Source of the DNA: Nocardia nova
GTDB lineage: Bacteria > Actinomycetota > Actinomycetes > Mycobacteriales > Mycobacteriaceae
Reading direction: 5' to 3'
Length of the DNA: 64,000 nucleotides
Assembly (NCBI RefSeq): GCF_002933465.1
Contig: NZ_PSZE01000034.1
Coordinates: 1 to 64,000, forward strand
Within the stretch, counting starts at the first letter, position 1, and the number at the start of each line of letters is the position of its first letter. This document shows positions 25,205-34,376 of this stretch, piece after piece. The notes under the pieces were generated by a model that saw only the letters and a program-made list of their open reading frames with translations, ran no database searches and was not told where the DNA came from. Position numbers and translations under genes: made by a program.

Positions 25205-26212
25205 ATGTCGGTGATCCGCTCGGCCGGTTTGCGCGGTTTTCGCGCGACCGTGGCCGAACTCGGGGGAAATGCGGAGGAATACGCGGCCGCGGCCGGTTAT
25301 CCGATCGCCGCCCTGGACGCCGACGATCTGCTGGTGTCGGACGAGGCGATGGCACTGGTACTGGAGATCGCCGCCGACCGGCTGCGGTGTCCCGATCTGG
25401 GCCTCCGGATCGCCGCCCGGCAGGACCTCGGCATGCTGGGACCACTGGCGCTGGCCATCCGCAGCTCGCCGACCCTGGCCGACGCGCTGGAGTGCACCTC
25501 GCGCTACCTATTCGTGCACGCGCGCTCGCTGAGCCTGACCATCGAACCCGATCCCTACGGCGACCGCGGTGTGACGGCCCTGCGCTACGGCGTCGAACCG
25601 GGGTTTCCCCAACCCGTCCAGGGCACCGATCTCGGCCTGGGCTTTCTCCATCGCACCCTGATCCGGCTGGTGGACGGGCCGTACGGCCTGCGCTCGGTGG
25701 AGCTGCCGTACCGCCCACCGGGCCCGCGCGCGGCCTACGAGAACTTCTTCGGCGTCCCGGTGCGCTTCGAGCGACCGGCGGCCATCCTTCGGCTGCCGAG
25801 CAACCTCACGAGCCGGGCGATCGCGGGCGGCGATGCGAATCTGCGCCGGCTGGCGGTGGCGTTCCTGGCCGAACAGGCGGGCGATACCGGCGCCTCCGCG
25901 GTGCCGGGGGTGCGGGCCGCAGTGCAACAGCTCCTGGGCACGACCGCACCGCAGATCGATTCGGTGGCAAGGCTTTTGACGATCCATCCGCGCACCCTGC
26001 AGCGCCGCCTGGCGGCCGAGCACACGACCTTCGCCGCCATCGTCGACGATGTGCGCCGCGGTGAGGCCCGACGCTATCTGACGACGACGGATCTGCCGAT
26101 GAGCCAGATCGCCTCACTGCTCGGCCTCGCGGAACAGGCCACCCTGACCCGCTGCGCGCGCCGCTGGTGGGACAGCACTCCCACCGCGATCCGGCGCACC
26201 GCCCGGGCTTGA
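25205..26212 (+). CDS. AraC-family regulator (arabinose-binding-type N-terminal domain)
   Basis: 335 residues. The N-terminal 220 residues follow the Arabinose_bd (PF12625) pattern of OruR/MmsR-like regulators, with DLGLRIAARQDLGMLGPLAL and the YRPPGPRAAYENFFGVPVRF stretch. The C-terminal AraC double helix-turn-helix has VARLLTIHPRTLQRRLAAEH and ARRYLTTTDLPMSQIASLLG. The position suggests it activates the divergent monooxygenase 69 nt away in response to a substrate-like ligand. The ATG at 25205 is followed two codons later by a GTG, so the start may shift slightly. Confidence 0.88.
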   Translation: MSVIRSAGLRGFRATVAELGGNAEEYAAAAGYPIAALDADDLLVSDEAMALVLEIAADRLRCPDLGLRIAARQDLGMLGPLALAIRSSPTLADALECTSRYLFVHARSLSLTIEPDPYGDRGVTALRYGVEPGFPQPVQGTDLGLGFLHRTLIRLVDGPYGLRSVELPYRPPGPRAAYENFFGVPVRFERPAAILRLPSNLTSRAIAGGDANLRRLAVAFLAEQAGDTGASAVPGVRAAVQQLLGTTAPQIDSVARLLTIHPRTLQRRLAAEHTTFAAIVDDVRRGEARRYLTTTDLPMSQIASLLGLAEQATLTRCARRWWDSTPTAIRRTARA

Positions 26213-26225
26213 GCGGCCGGTCGGG

Positions 26226-26708
26226 TCAGTGCGTGACGCTGGGGTCCCAGCGGCTGGCGGTGATGGTGAATCCCTGAATCGAGGACAGCGGCATCATCGT
26301 CTCGTAGTTGCGCTGATAGCCGGTCTTCGTGATGCGCCAGCGGCCGTCGGATTCACGGCGATAGGTGTCGCGGTAGTACGCGGCGCCGCGAATCATGATC
26401 CCGTGCTCGGGAACGATGACCGTATCCTCCAGACACCAACTGCCGGAGGCGGAATCACCGTCCACCGCGATCTCGGGGTGACTGCACACGTGCGAGGTGA
26501 TCATGGTTCCGGTCATCGCGCCGCTGAGATAGCCGACGATGGCGTCGCGGCCCTCGAACTGCAGCGGCTTACCACCCGACGGCGAGCCGTAATCGGCCAC
26601 CGCGTCCGCGGCGAGGGTATCGGCGAACTCGTCCCACTCCCGCAGATCCAGCGTCCGCAGATAGCGGTATTTCAACGTACGAATCTCTTCCAACGCAACC
26701 AGATCCAT
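26226..26708 (-). CDS. SnoaL/NTF2-like protein (nuclear-transport-factor fold)
   Basis: 160 residues from the ATG at 26706-26708 behind GGGAGGTGA; an upstream in-frame start is rejected for this reason. The sequence shows the SnoaL-like alpha+beta barrel: EIRTLKYRYLRTLDLREWDE, FADTLAADAVADYG, then MITSHVCSHPEIAVDGDSA and WRITKTGYQRNYE. Such folds serve as isomerases, dehydratases or ligand-binding partners. It follows the SDR by 103 nt in the same direction; together they may degrade or modify one small substrate. Confidence 0.8.
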   Translation of the reverse strand: MDLVALEEIRTLKYRYLRTLDLREWDEFADTLAADAVADYGSPSGGKPLQFEGRDAIVGYLSGAMTGTMITSHVCSHPEIAVDGDSASGSWCLEDTVIVPEHGIMIRGAAYYRDTYRRESDGRWRITKTGYQRNYETMMPLSSIQGFTITASRWDPSVTH

Positions 26709-26811
26709 CGCGGTCACCTCCCGGTTTCGGCCCCGCCAGCACAATAGAACAGGTTTCCGTTTCGGTCCGGGCTTTCCCGATGACCGGGACGGCTCGGACC
26801 GATTCGCCGTA

Positions 26812-27582
26812 TCAGGCGTGGGTGCCGCCGTCGATGCGCACCTCGGTGCCGGTGATGAAGGCGCCGTCGTCGGAGGCGAGCATGGCCACCACGCCGGCGA
26901 CCGTATCGGGCGAGGCGAAACCCTGGCCGAGCATCGGCATGAGCTTGGTGAACAGCGAGAAATCGGCGTCCTCGGGCAGGCCCGGGCCGCGGCCGTCGGT
27001 CATATCGCTCGAGATCGAGCCGGGCGCCACGGCCACCGCACGCAGGTTCTGCTTGGAGTATTCGGAGGCCAGCGCATGGGTCATCGACATGATGCCGCCC
27101 TTCGACGCGGCATAGGCGGCCATATACGGGTGCGCGAAGTAGGTGGAGGTGGAGGCGAAGTTCACGATTACGCCGCGACCACTGTCCAGCAGCGCGGGCA
27201 GCGATTCGCGGATCATCAGGAAGGTGCCGGTGAGGTTGGTGGTGATGATGCGGTTCCAGTCGGCCAGCGACATCTCGTGGGTGTGCGCCGAGCGGAGGAT
27301 GCCGGCCGCGTTGACCAGCGCGTCCAGCCCGCCCAGGGTCTCCACGGCCGTGGCGACCCCAGCTTGCACCGAGGACTCGTCGGAGATGTCGATCGTGACG
27401 GTGGTCAGCCGATCGGCGCTGCCCTTCTCGGCGGCCCGCTTCGCGGTTTCGGCCAGGCCCGCCTCGTTGACGTCCGCGGCCACCACGGTGCCGCCCTCGG
27501 ACAGGATGCGATGCACGGTGGCGCGGCCGATACCGGATCCGGCGCCGGTGATCAGAACCCGGCGGTCTGCGAAACGCTCCAT
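26812..27582 (-). CDS. Short-chain dehydrogenase/reductase (SDR)
   Basis: 256 residues, classical SDR. It has the cofactor motif TGAGSGIG near the start, D at the end of beta-2 (ADVN), NAAG, the catalytic Ser in FASTSTYF and YAASK (Tyr and Lys), and the C-terminal ITGTEVRIDGG. The acidic residue after beta-2 favours NAD(H). It leads an SDR-SnoaL operon transcribed away from a TetR gene, with the palindrome TGGCAC-GTT-GTGCCA between them, a standard ligand-inducible layout. The substrate is not predictable. Confidence 0.88.
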   Translation of the reverse strand: MERFADRRVLITGAGSGIGRATVHRILSEGGTVVAADVNEAGLAETAKRAAEKGSADRLTTVTIDISDESSVQAGVATAVETLGGLDALVNAAGILRSAHTHEMSLADWNRIITTNLTGTFLMIRESLPALLDSGRGVIVNFASTSTYFAHPYMAAYAASKGGIMSMTHALASEYSKQNLRAVAVAPGSISSDMTDGRGPGLPEDADFSLFTKLMPMLGQGFASPDTVAGVVAMLASDDGAFITGTEVRIDGGTHA

Positions 27583-27637
27583 TGCGAAACTCTCCTCAAC
27601 TGCGATTTTCCCATTCGACTGACACAGTACGCCTAAG

Positions 27638-27652
27638 TGGCACGTTGTGCCA
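27638..27652. promoter_or_regulatory. Palindromic TetR operator (TGGCAC-GTT-GTGCCA)
   Basis: Perfect 6-bp arms around GTT lie in the 113-nt gap between the divergent SDR (start 27582) and TetR (start 27696) genes. The position suits repression of both promoters by the TetR dimer. Confidence 0.6.
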
Positions 27653-27695
27653 GAGTAGCAATTCGCGCTTAGACTGTGCGGACAGGAGGTGACTC

Positions 27696-28415
27696 ATGCC
27701 CGAATCGAGAACCGGCCCGTCGGCCACCGCATCGCCGCGTCCGAACCTGGCCGAGCGGCGCAAGTCGGCGACCCGGATGGAGATCGCCCACACCGCCGCT
27801 CGCTTGTTCGCCGAGCGTGGCACCGCGGCGGTCACCGCCGAGCAGATCGCCGCCGCCTCCGGCGTCGGCCTGCGCACCTTCTATCGCTATTGCCGCACCA
27901 AAGAGGATGCCGTGGAACCGATGCTGTCGGCGGGTGCGTCTCGCTGGCTGGACATCCTCGGCGATGGACCGGACCGGTTGCCTACCATCACGGAACTGGA
28001 GACCGCCGCGATCCGCGCCCTGAACGTGGTGGACCGCGACGAACTCGACATCACCCGCGGCCTGTTGCGCGCGATGGCCGACGACTCGGCCCTGCGCGCG
28101 GTCTGGTTCCGGGTCAACCTCACCGGTGAGCACGCGCTGCTGGAACTGCTGACGAAACTGTCCCCGGAAACCGATCCGCTGCGCCTGCGCACCCTGGCCG
28201 CGGCCGCCGCCGGCGCGATCCGCATCGGACTCGAGCAATGGGCCGACGACGACGGCCCGGTGGGACAGCCGGGTAGTGTTGCCGAAACATCTTCGGCCGC
28301 AACGGAAACCGGTATCCGCCCGAGCGGACCGGCTCCGCTGGTGGTCAGATGCATGCGCGAACTCACCGTCGGCGTCTATGCGCAAGCCCAGGCGAACACG
28401 ACAACGGCGGGCTGA
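27696..28415 (+). CDS. TetR-family transcriptional regulator
   Basis: 239 residues with a strong ribosome site (AGGAGGTGA) before the ATG. Helix-turn-helix at about 27-70: IAHTAARLFAERGTAAVTAE, then QIAAASGVGLRTFYRYCRTK. The C-terminal ligand domain is helical and variable. It probably represses the divergent SDR-SnoaL operon through the palindrome at 27638-27652 and releases on binding a substrate-related ligand. Confidence 0.9.
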   Translation: MPESRTGPSATASPRPNLAERRKSATRMEIAHTAARLFAERGTAAVTAEQIAAASGVGLRTFYRYCRTKEDAVEPMLSAGASRWLDILGDGPDRLPTITELETAAIRALNVVDRDELDITRGLLRAMADDSALRAVWFRVNLTGEHALLELLTKLSPETDPLRLRTLAAAAAGAIRIGLEQWADDDGPVGQPGSVAETSSAATETGIRPSGPAPLVVRCMRELTVGVYAQAQANTTTAG

Positions 28416-28472
28416 GAGTGGCCACGGTGCCGAACGCGTACCGGACTGACCACCTTCGGCCGCAGCGCCTCG

Positions 28473-28773
28473 TCAATCCACCGGTGCCGCATCATTTTTC
28501 AGTGTGCGCCAACCGCCCGCGCGATCGTTCGCGATGATCTGCCGCAGCATTGCCGGCAACGCGGGGGCGTTGATCTTCTCCCCCTCGCGAATCGCCACGG
28601 TGCGCGCCGTCGTGTTGTCGTGACGACCCGTGATGATGCCCTCCGGATCGGGAACCATCGCACCGTCGTAAAGGAATATGTCGGCATCGCACCTCGCGGC
28701 CGATATCACGCTGCCACGCCGGTAGCGCGTCGATGTAGGCGTCGACGCGCGGGTCGGCCAGGTAGCTCACCAC
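28473..28773 (-). pseudogene. DUF1801 protein, disrupted by internal deletion and frameshift
   Basis: The N-terminal piece (from the GTG at 28773) reads VDAYIDALPAWQRDIGREVR and the C-terminal piece, in another frame, reads DIFLYDGAMVPDPEGIITG and INAPALPAMLRQIIANDRAG. Both belong to one DUF1801 protein (about 125-140 residues). The central 40 or so residues that normally lie between REVR and the IFLYDG strand are missing and the frame changes there (near 28685). An internal out-of-frame deletion explains this. Neither half could fold alone, so the gene is probably dead. Confidence 0.75.
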
Positions 28774-28791
28774 CCGGACCCCTGGCGGATG

Positions 28792-31341
28792 TCAGCTCTT
28801 CCCGGATTTCGCTCCGGACTTCTTCTCGGACTTGGCATCGGCCTTACCGTTCGCTTTCTTTCCCGTCGGCTTCTGACCGTTGACGGAGCCGTCGAGTGAG
28901 CGTTCGGCCCCGGATCCGGCCACCGCGGAGACGATCAGCCCGGACTCGTCCGCATCGACGCGCACGGTGTCGCCTGGGTTCAGCTCGCCACCGAGCACCA
29001 GCCGCGACACCTGATTCTCCAGCTGCTTCTGCACCGTCCGGCGGAGCGGGCGAGCGCCGAATTCGGGTTGATAACCGTTCTCGGACAACCAATCTCGCGC
29101 CGCGTCGGTGACGTCGAGCTCGATATCCTGGGCACGCAGGCGACGCCGGGGGCCGTCGAGAACCAGATCGACGATGCGGCGCAGCTGTTCCCGGTCGAGC
29201 CGGTGGAACACGATGGTCTCGTCGATGCGGTTGAGGAATTCCGGCCGGAAATGCTGTCGCAGCCGTTCCATCAGCCGCGGGGTGATGTCGTCGAGTTCCG
29301 CCGAGGTGGCTTTCAGGATCAGATCCGAACCGATATTGCTGGTCATGATCACGATGGTGTTCTTGAAATCGACCGTGCGGCCCTTGGCGTCGGTGACGCG
29401 CCCGTCGTCGAGCAACTGCAGCAGCACATTGAAGACGTCCGGATGTGCCTTCTCCACCTCGTCGAACAGGATCACCGAATACGGCTGGCGGCGAACCTTG
29501 TCGGTGAGCTGTGCGGCATCCTCGTAGCCCACATATCCGGGCGGTGCGCCGACCAGCCGGGACACCGTGTGCCTCTCCTGGAATTCGCTCATATCGAATC
29601 GGATCAGCCGGTTCTCGTCGCCGAATACCGCCTCCGCCAGCGCTTTCGCCAATTCCGTCTTGCCCACACCGGTCGGGCCGAGGAACAGGAACGAGCCGAT
29701 CGGACGGTTCGGATCCTTCATCCCGGCGCGGGCGCGGCGCACCGCCTCGGCGACGGCCACGATCGCCTCGTCCTGCCCGATCACCCGCTTGTGCAGCACG
29801 TCCTCCAACTGCAGCAGGCGCTGCCGTTCCTCGACCGTCAACTCCGACACCGGAATTCCGGTCTGCTTGGACACCACCTCGGCGATGTCGTCGAGAGTGA
29901 CCGTCGGCGCCTCGTCGCCGGTGATGTGGCCGACCCGTTCCTCGGCAGCGGTGATCTCGCTCTTGAGTTCGTCCGCGCGGGCGTAGTCCTCGGCCGCGAC
30001 GGCGGCATCCTTCTCTCGCTCGAGGCGCGACAATTCCTCCTGTGCCGCACGCAGATACGGGCCCGGCATACGGGTGCGCAACCGGACCCGGGCGCCGGCC
30101 TGGTCGACCAGATCGATCGCCTTGTCGGGCATGAACCGGTCGGTGATGTAGCGGTCGGAAAGCTCCGCCGCGGCGACCAGCGCCTCGTCGTCGTAGTGCA
30201 CCTGATGGTGCTCCTCGTAGGCATCGGTAAGGCCGCGCAGGATTTCGATGGTGTCGGCCACCGACGGCTCCGGGACCAGCACCGGCTGGAAGCGGCGTTC
30301 CAGGGCGGCGTCCTTTTCGATGTAACGACGGTATTCGTCGACGGTGGTGGCGCCGATGGCATGGAGTTCGCCGCGGGCCAGCGCCGGTTTGAGCAGGTTG
30401 CCCGCGTCCATCGAGCCCTCACCGCCGGTGCCGGCGCCCACGATGGTGTGCAACTCGTCGATGAACAGCACCAGCTCGTCGGAGTGCTCGCGGACCTCGT
30501 CGAGGATCTTGGTCAGCCGCTCCTCGAATTCGCCACGATATTTGCTGCCCGCCACCAGCGAGCCCACATCGAGGGCCACCACCCGCCGGTCGGCCAGGGT
30601 GCTGGGCACATCGCCGTTGACGATGCGCTGCGCCAAGCCCTCGACGATCGCGGTCTTGCCGACACCGGGATCGCCGATGAGTACCGGGTTGTTCTTACGC
30701 CGCCGGGACAGGATTTCGACGGTCTGCTCGATCTCCTCAGCACGGCCGACGACCGGGTCGACCTTGCCCGCGCGGGCCTCGGCAGTCAGATCCCGGCCGT
30801 ATTCGTCGAGCGTCGGTGTGTCGGTGGGCTTCTTCTGCGCCTCGGCGACGGGCAGTTTGGCCCCCGAAAGAGCCTGCGCGGCAGGGCTTTCCGGATTGTC
30901 GGCGATGCCCAGCAAAATGTGCTCCGGGCCGATGTAGCTGGATCCCGCCTCGGCGGCGTTGCGCTGCGCGGTGCGCAGGGCCAGTTTGGCGCCGGGTCCC
31001 AGGACGACTTGGCCGCCCGCGGCCGCGGTGGCCTCTCCGCTGCCGACGGCACCGCGCATCTGCGCGGCGACCTGGTCCGGATCCCGGCCCAGCCGGCCGA
31101 TGATCCCGCGCGACGGTTCGACCTGGGTGGCGGCATAGAGCAGATGTTCGGCGGTGACTTCCGGATTACCCCAGTCCTGCGCGGCCGAGCGGGCGATCGC
31201 GATCAGCTCCTTGGCGCTGTCGCTGAGCAGCCGCCCCAGGTCGATGCGCTGTACCGGTGGCTGCGCGGCCATTCCGGGGCCGAAGAAGCGATTGAACAGA
31301 TCGTCGAAGGAGCTGAACGAACTGGGCCAGGCAGCGGTCAT
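28792..31341 (-). CDS. Clp/Hsp100 AAA+ ATPase, ClpC-like without a visible ClpP-binding loop
   Basis: 849 residues from the ATG at 31339-31341 (GAGGTG six bases upstream). The layout is: a short Phe-rich head (SFDDLFNRFFG), two Clp_N repeats, NBD1 with GDPGVGKT and LVLFIDELHTIVGAG, a UVR-type linker (YLRAAQEELSRLEREKDAAV), NBD2 with LGPTGVGKTELAKALAE and SVILFDEVEKAHPDV, the D2-small domain and a Lys-rich tail. Between TSNIGSDLI and HFRPEFLNRIDE, ClpC and ClpA carry a G-F loop that docks ClpP; here the segment is short and ClpB-like. It may unfold or disaggregate proteins without ClpP. It lacks the long ClpB middle domain. Confidence 0.85.
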   Translation of the reverse strand: MTAAWPSSFSSFDDLFNRFFGPGMAAQPPVQRIDLGRLLSDSAKELIAIARSAAQDWGNPEVTAEHLLYAATQVEPSRGIIGRLGRDPDQVAAQMRGAVGSGEATAAAGGQVVLGPGAKLALRTAQRNAAEAGSSYIGPEHILLGIADNPESPAAQALSGAKLPVAEAQKKPTDTPTLDEYGRDLTAEARAGKVDPVVGRAEEIEQTVEILSRRRKNNPVLIGDPGVGKTAIVEGLAQRIVNGDVPSTLADRRVVALDVGSLVAGSKYRGEFEERLTKILDEVREHSDELVLFIDELHTIVGAGTGGEGSMDAGNLLKPALARGELHAIGATTVDEYRRYIEKDAALERRFQPVLVPEPSVADTIEILRGLTDAYEEHHQVHYDDEALVAAAELSDRYITDRFMPDKAIDLVDQAGARVRLRTRMPGPYLRAAQEELSRLEREKDAAVAAEDYARADELKSEITAAEERVGHITGDEAPTVTLDDIAEVVSKQTGIPVSELTVEERQRLLQLEDVLHKRVIGQDEAIVAVAEAVRRARAGMKDPNRPIGSFLFLGPTGVGKTELAKALAEAVFGDENRLIRFDMSEFQERHTVSRLVGAPPGYVGYEDAAQLTDKVRRQPYSVILFDEVEKAHPDVFNVLLQLLDDGRVTDAKGRTVDFKNTIVIMTSNIGSDLILKATSAELDDITPRLMERLRQHFRPEFLNRIDETIVFHRLDREQLRRIVDLVLDGPRRRLRAQDIELDVTDAARDWLSENGYQPEFGARPLRRTVQKQLENQVSRLVLGGELNPGDTVRVDADESGLIVSAVAGSGAERSLDGSVNGQKPTGKKANGKADAKSEKKSGAKSGKS

Positions 31342-31682
31342 GTCCACACCTCGTATCTCGGAATCTCGTCGTCGCAGCGGCGAGCGAACGGACAGCTACG
31401 GTCCGCACCGCCGCACTCACCTCAGAACCACTCCGAAACGGTCGGGTCCCACCGTACTCCCGGCCGTCGTTTCCGTGGAGGTCACCGACGCATCCGTTAC
31501 TTCCCAGCGATCCACGTGGGAGTTTCCGGCGATCCATCTGCCGGGAAGTGGGTATCGATGGGAGCATGGGCCGCGTCCGGCGAAGATCACGACCGATCGC
31601 GCACCGATGCCCGGCGGGATTCGAACACGTTGATCTTGCCGCGGTGCCACACTCGAAGATGGTTGGGCTCCGAGGAGGAACT
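31342..31682. other. Divergent intergenic region, clp-like / ctaD
   Basis: 341 nt between two oppositely oriented genes. It must contain both promoters, but I see no convincing -10/-35 pair, heat-shock (HAIR or CIRCE) repeat or palindrome. A strong GAGGAGGAA ribosome site at 31672-31680 fixes the ctaD start. Confidence 0.5.
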
Positions 31683-33428
31683 GTGACTACAGCACCATCT
31701 CGCGGCGCCGCCGAGATCGAAGCCGTAAGGCCTTATCCCCGGCGGATCGCCCCGAAGGGTTCCCAGATCTGGTCGATCGTCACGACGACCGATCCGAAGT
31801 TGCTCGGGATCATGTACATCGTCAGCTCGATGGCATTCTTCCTCATCGGCGGGCTGATGGCACTGCTGATGCGCGCCGAGCTCGCCCGCCCGGGGCTGCA
31901 GTTCCTCTCCCCCGAGCAGTTCAACCAGCTGTTCACCATGCACGGCACGCTGATGCTGCTGTTCTATGCCACCCCCATCGTGTTCGGCTTCGCCAACTGC
32001 ATCCTGCCGCTGCAGATCGGCGCGCCCGATGTGGCCTTCCCGCGGCTGAACGCACTCAGCTACTGGCTCTATCTCCTGGGCGCCTCCGTGGCCACCGCCG
32101 GATTCATCACCCCCGGCGGCGCCGCGGACTTCGGGTGGACCGCCTACACCCCGCTCTCGGATATCGTGCACTCCCCCGGGGTGGGTTGCGATATGTGGAT
32201 CATGGGCCTGGCCGTCTCCGGTCTGGGCACCATCCTCGGCGGGGTCAACATGCTCACCACCGTCGTCGTCCTGCGCGCACCGGGGATGACCTTGTTCCGG
32301 ATGCCCCTGTTCACCTGGAACATCGTGGTCACCAGCGTGCTGGTCCTGCTGGCCTTCCCGATCCTCACCGCGGCGCTCATGGCCCTGATGGTCGACCGGC
32401 ACCTCGGTGGTCACATCTACGATCCCGCCACCGGCGGTAACCTGCTCTATCAGCACCTGTTCTGGTACTTCGGCCATCCCGAGGTATACATCATCGCGCT
32501 ACCGTTCTTCGGCATCGTCACCGAGATCTTCCCGGTGTTCAGCCGCAAACCGGTCTTCGGGTACACCGCGCTGGTGTACGCCACCATGAGCATCGGAGCG
32601 CTGTCGGTGGCCGTGTGGGCGCACCACATGTTCGCCACCGGAGCGGTACTGCTGCCGTACTTCTCGTTCATGACTTTCATGATCGCCGTGCCGACCGGTG
32701 TGAAATTCTTCAACTGGATCGGCACGATGTGGAAGGGGCAGCTGACCTTCGAAACGCCGATGCTCTGGGCGCTCGGGTTCCTGGTCACCTTCCTGTTCGG
32801 TGGCCTCTCGGGTGTCATCCTGGCCAGCCCGCCGCTGGACTTCCATGTCACAGACTCGTATTTCGTTGTCGCGCACTTCCATTACGTGCTGTTCGGGACC
32901 ATCGTGTTCGCGACCTTCGGCGGCATCTACTTCTGGTTCCCGAAGATGACGGGCCGACTGCTCGACGAGCGGCTCGGCAAGATCCACTTCTGGACCACCT
33001 TCCTGGGCTTCCACACCACCTTCCTGGTACAGCACTGGCTGGGTGCGGAGGGGATGCCGCGCCGCTACGCCGACTATCTGCCCTCCGACGGATTCACCAC
33101 GCTCAACACCATTTCCACCATCGGCGCGTTCATCCTCGGCTTCTCGATGATCACCTTCGTCTGGAATGTGTTCCGCAGCTACCGCTACGGCGAGGTGGTC
33201 ACGGTGGACGACCCGTGGGGGTACGGCAATTCGCTGGAGTGGGCGACGACCTGCCCGCCGCCGCGGCACAACTTCTACGAACTGCCCCGAATCCGTTCGG
33301 AGCGACCGGCATTCGAGCTGCACTATCCGCACATGATCGATCGTCTGCGCGCCGAATCGCATATCGGCTGGGGCGCCCCGCATGCGGATGTGCACGAGAC
33401 CGTCGCGGCCGAACAGGAACGGGCCTAG
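31683..33428 (+). CDS. ctaD: Cytochrome c oxidase subunit I (aa3 type)
   Basis: 581 residues; GTG start two bases after GAGGAGGAA, with an alternative ATG at 31659. The catalytic subunit of the terminal oxidase has twelve membrane helices. Visible ligands are the heme a His in TMHGTLMLLFYATP, the CuB His and cross-linked Tyr in WYFGHPEVYIIALPFFG, the His-His pair in VWAHHMFATG, and both heme His in VVAHFHYVLFG. The K-channel stretch GYTALVYATMSIG is also present. Other oxidase subunits are not adjacent, as is common in this order, where ctaD may occur in more than one copy. Its stop overlaps the convergent YidC gene by 4 nt. Confidence 0.95.
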   Translation: MTTAPSRGAAEIEAVRPYPRRIAPKGSQIWSIVTTTDPKLLGIMYIVSSMAFFLIGGLMALLMRAELARPGLQFLSPEQFNQLFTMHGTLMLLFYATPIVFGFANCILPLQIGAPDVAFPRLNALSYWLYLLGASVATAGFITPGGAADFGWTAYTPLSDIVHSPGVGCDMWIMGLAVSGLGTILGGVNMLTTVVVLRAPGMTLFRMPLFTWNIVVTSVLVLLAFPILTAALMALMVDRHLGGHIYDPATGGNLLYQHLFWYFGHPEVYIIALPFFGIVTEIFPVFSRKPVFGYTALVYATMSIGALSVAVWAHHMFATGAVLLPYFSFMTFMIAVPTGVKFFNWIGTMWKGQLTFETPMLWALGFLVTFLFGGLSGVILASPPLDFHVTDSYFVVAHFHYVLFGTIVFATFGGIYFWFPKMTGRLLDERLGKIHFWTTFLGFHTTFLVQHWLGAEGMPRRYADYLPSDGFTTLNTISTIGAFILGFSMITFVWNVFRSYRYGEVVTVDDPWGYGNSLEWATTCPPPRHNFYELPRIRSERPAFELHYPHMIDRLRAESHIGWGAPHADVHETVAAEQERA

Positions 33429-34261
33429 ATCGTCGAGACGGCCGGTGGCGGCAGGGGGTCCAGTGGGCCGAGCCTGCGATGGACCACATGCTGCTGCACG
33501 AAGGTCCAGATATTGCTGGTCGCGAAGTAGACCAGGATGCCGACCGGCATCACCAGGCCGGCGACCAGTGTGCCCAGCGGAAACAGCCATAACGTCATCG
33601 CGTTGATCAGCCGCGTCTGTGGGGTGATCTCGAGCTGGCGGCCGATCGACGCCCGCGCGGTGCAGTGGGTCGCGACGGCCGCGATCAGCACCAGCGGGAC
33701 CGCCACGACCGCCACCGACGCCACGCTGTCGGTGGAGGTCAGCGTCGCCGACAGCGGTGCGCCGAACAGATCGGCGTGCAGGAACGACCGCACCTGCTCC
33801 GGCGCGAACACGTAATTCGCGGTGTCGGCGTTCTGCGCGGCGGTCATCGCCGTGGTGTTGCCGAGCAACGGCACATACGAGACGCCGCCGGTGCGGTCGA
33901 AGGAATGCAGCACATGCAGCAATCCCAGAAACATCAGCAGTTGCACGAGCACCGGCAGGCAGCCGCTGAGCACAGTGAAGTTGTGCTGCTGCTGCAATTT
34001 CCGGGTTTCCACGGCCAATCGCTCGCGGTCGTCGCCGCATTCGGCGCGCAGCTGCCGCATCTTCGGTTGCAGAACGGCCATGGTGCGGGAGAACCGGACC
34101 TGAGCCAGGAACGGCCGATACAGGGCAGCGCGCAGGGTCACCACCAGCATAACGATCGCCAGCGCCCAGGACAGGCCGCTCGCGGCACCGAACAGGACGG
34201 CGAATCCGGTGTGCCAGAGCCAGAGAACGGCGGCGACCGGGTAGTACACGAAATCGAGCAT
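33425..34261 (-). CDS. YidC/Oxa1-family membrane insertase paralogue
   Basis: 278 residues, ATG at 34261. Short actinobacterial YidC-like layout: an N-terminal hydrophobic segment, the Oxa1 core VTLRAALYRPFLAQVRFSRT and MAVLQPKMRQLRAECGDDRE (the charged cytoplasmic hairpin), three further membrane segments with LPVLVQLLMFLGLLHVL, and FATSNIWTFVQQHVV. The housekeeping yidC normally sits near rnpA/rpmH, so this is probably a second copy. It is followed convergently by ctaD and preceded by a DUF6412 gene, a pairing I know from other actinobacteria. It may help assemble membrane complexes. Confidence 0.82.
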   Translation of the reverse strand: MLDFVYYPVAAVLWLWHTGFAVLFGAASGLSWALAIVMLVVTLRAALYRPFLAQVRFSRTMAVLQPKMRQLRAECGDDRERLAVETRKLQQQHNFTVLSGCLPVLVQLLMFLGLLHVLHSFDRTGGVSYVPLLGNTTAMTAAQNADTANYVFAPEQVRSFLHADLFGAPLSATLTSTDSVASVAVVAVPLVLIAAVATHCTARASIGRQLEITPQTRLINAMTLWLFPLGTLVAGLVMPVGILVYFATSNIWTFVQQHVVHRRLGPLDPLPPPAVSTI

Positions 34262-34376
34262 GGGATATCACCTCACTTCGAGGCACCCGTGAAGGTACGG
34301 GCGAGTGAACAGGGGCGGCTGGACAGCTGCGCGTTCACTGCGGCCGGCGGCGAGCACCGGCGTGAGTGACGCGCGA

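Noticed and set aside
29068..31686. 872-codon plus-strand frame opposite the Clp ATPase
   Set aside because: Mirror of conserved Clp motifs on the other strand; composition is typical of GC shadow frames.
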